A stretch of DNA of 64,000 nt from Pseudomonas linyingensis (GTDB taxonomy: Bacteria > Pseudomonadota > Gammaproteobacteria > Pseudomonadales > Pseudomonadaceae), in contig NZ_FNZE01000013.1 in the NCBI RefSeq assembly GCF_900109175.1, forward strand, positions 7,094-71,093, in the 5' to 3' direction. Made by a program: the position numbers and the translations under genes. The first letter of the stretch is position 1. Each line of letters starts with the position of its first letter. This document shows positions 63,283 to 64,000 of the stretch, in pieces. Under the pieces are notes generated by a model that was given only the letters and a program-made list of their open reading frames with translations, did not search any database and had not been told where the DNA came from.

Positions 63283-64000
63283 ATGACAAGCGAAACCGAG
63301 CGCCCGGCTGCGCCGCGGCGCCAGAAGGTGCAGTCCGCCGAGGTCGGCACCGACATCCTCAAGGGCCTCGCCGAACTGGCGCCGGCCACCTCGCTGTCGC
63401 GCCTGGCCGAACACGTCGGCATGCCGGCGAGCAAGGTGCACCGCTACCTGCAGGCGCTGATCGCCAGCGGCTTCGCCGAGCAGGACGAGACCACCGGCCA
63501 CTACGCCCTGGGCCGCGAGGCGCTGTTCGTCGGCCTGGCCGCCATCGGCCGCCTGGACGTGACCAAGGTGGCGCTGCCGCGCCTGGTCGAGCTGCGCGAT
63601 GCGCTCAACGAGACCTGCTTCCTCGCCGTATGGGGCAACAAGGGGCCGACCGTGGTGCACGTCGAGCAGGCGGTGCGCGCGGTGACCGTGGTGACCCAGG
63701 TGGGCTCGGTGCTGCCGCTGCTCGGCTCGTCCACCGGCCTGGTGTTCGACGCCTTCCTGCCGGCAGTGGAGAGCGTCGGGCTGCAGTCCCAGGCGCTGGC
63801 CGAGCCCGGCGCACCGAGCACCGCCGAGCTGGAGGCGCTGCGTGCGCAGATCCGCGCCCGCGGCCTGCACCACGTGCACGGGCTGCTGATGTCGGGAGTG
63901 AACGCCCTGTCGGCACCGCTGTTCGCGGCGGGCGGGAAGCTGGTCGGAGTGATCACCGTGGTCGGCACCGCGCCAGGCTTCGCCGCTGATCCGCAGGGAG
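63283..64000 (+). CDS. hmgR: IclR-family transcriptional regulator, HmgR-like (runs off right edge)
   Basis: The ATG at 63283 follows AGGAAGG. About 239 codons are visible: an N-terminal tail, the IclR winged helix (VGTDILKGLAELAPATSLSR; LAEHVGMPASKVHRYLQALI; ASGFAEQDETTGHYALGREA) and most of the effector domain (NETCFLAVWGNKGPTVVHVE onward). The C-terminal end is outside the window. HmgR proteins of Pseudomonas repress the homogentisate genes until homogentisate binds, and this gene lies near hmgA with TTACGC palindromes between. The same start region is duplicated at 61659. Confidence 0.88.
   Translation, partial: MTSETERPAAPRRQKVQSAEVGTDILKGLAELAPATSLSRLAEHVGMPASKVHRYLQALIASGFAEQDETTGHYALGREALFVGLAAIGRLDVTKVALPRLVELRDALNETCFLAVWGNKGPTVVHVEQAVRAVTVVTQVGSVLPLLGSSTGLVFDAFLPAVESVGLQSQALAEPGAPSTAELEALRAQIRARGLHHVHGLLMSGVNALSAPLFAAGGKLVGVITVVGTAPGFAADPQG

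Overview
This is high-GC DNA, visibly rich in G/C at third codon positions. The protein families, the short palindromic repeats (GGGGCGAATTCATTCGCC type), the HmgR-like IclR regulator and the beta-oxidation/ETF gene order point to a Pseudomonas or a close relative in the Pseudomonadaceae. The whole window is catabolic: fatty-acid-like CoA chemistry, several flavoprotein dehydrogenases with three separate ETF sets, a phenol/catechol meta-cleavage pathway, and the homogentisate pathway. No rRNA, tRNA or CRISPR array was seen.

Layout. (1) 1-9.6 kb, minus strand: a beta-oxidation operon (fossil acyl-CoA dehydrogenase start, fused enoyl-CoA hydratase/3-hydroxyacyl-CoA dehydrogenase, thiolase, etfB, etfA, then ETF-ubiquinone oxidoreductase running off the left edge), followed upstream by acnB and prpC (2-methylcitrate synthase). 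Two promoters, before the beta-oxidation operon and before prpC, carry the same phased GGGTGGA(G) boxes. Next to them lies a MalT-type LuxR activator (9.9-12.6 kb), their likely regulator. (2) 13.3-18.8 kb, plus: two FAD-binding fumarate-reductase-like dehydrogenases, a racemase-fold protein without the usual cysteines, and a divergent ETF pair. (3) 18.9-24.1 kb, low GC, minus: a variable island with an XRE-ImmA/IrrE plus PIN pair, an orphan PIN-like gene, hipB with a hipA cut off by an IS3-family remnant, a possible HEPN gene, and a truncated duplicate of the neighbouring LysR gene. (4) 24.3-31 kb: intact LysR, a third FAD dehydrogenase, SDR, isochorismatase-like hydrolase, DUF1993, a COG2509-like flavoprotein and a YkgJ-type protein.

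(5) 31.2-48.4 kb: a XylR/DmpR-type sigma54 activator (minus) faces a consensus -24/-12 promoter at 33273. From there 13 genes run on the plus strand to an intrinsic terminator at 48366: extradiol dioxygenase, hydrolase, flavin-dependent phenol monooxygenase, an envelope set (DUF1302, DUF1329, YCF48-like, RND, HbpS/GlcG), hydratase, acetaldehyde dehydrogenase, aldolase, a small exported protein, and a BphD/MhpC-type C-C hydrolase. The monooxygenase partner, a flavin reductase with a MarR-like C-terminal domain, sits apart at 49.7-50.6 kb. A Bcr/CflA exporter, an exported beta-propeller esterase-like protein, an exported sulfatase, a second etfBA and a short FadL-like porin follow. The likely logic is uptake of a hydrophobic, perhaps sulfated, phenol; ortho-hydroxylation; meta-cleavage; hydrolysis to an acid plus 2-hydroxypenta-2,4-dienoate; then pyruvate and acetyl-CoA. 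The acid could feed the beta-oxidation/ETF/methylcitrate genes. The actual substrate cannot be read from the sequence.

(6) 56.6-64 kb: homogentisate operon (VOC protein, hmgA, fahA, 3-oxoacid CoA-transferase subunits; minus), a decayed copy of an IclR gene, an orphan TRAP binding protein, and an intact HmgR-like IclR regulator that runs off the right edge. Several TTACGC/GCGTAA palindromes mark likely operators.
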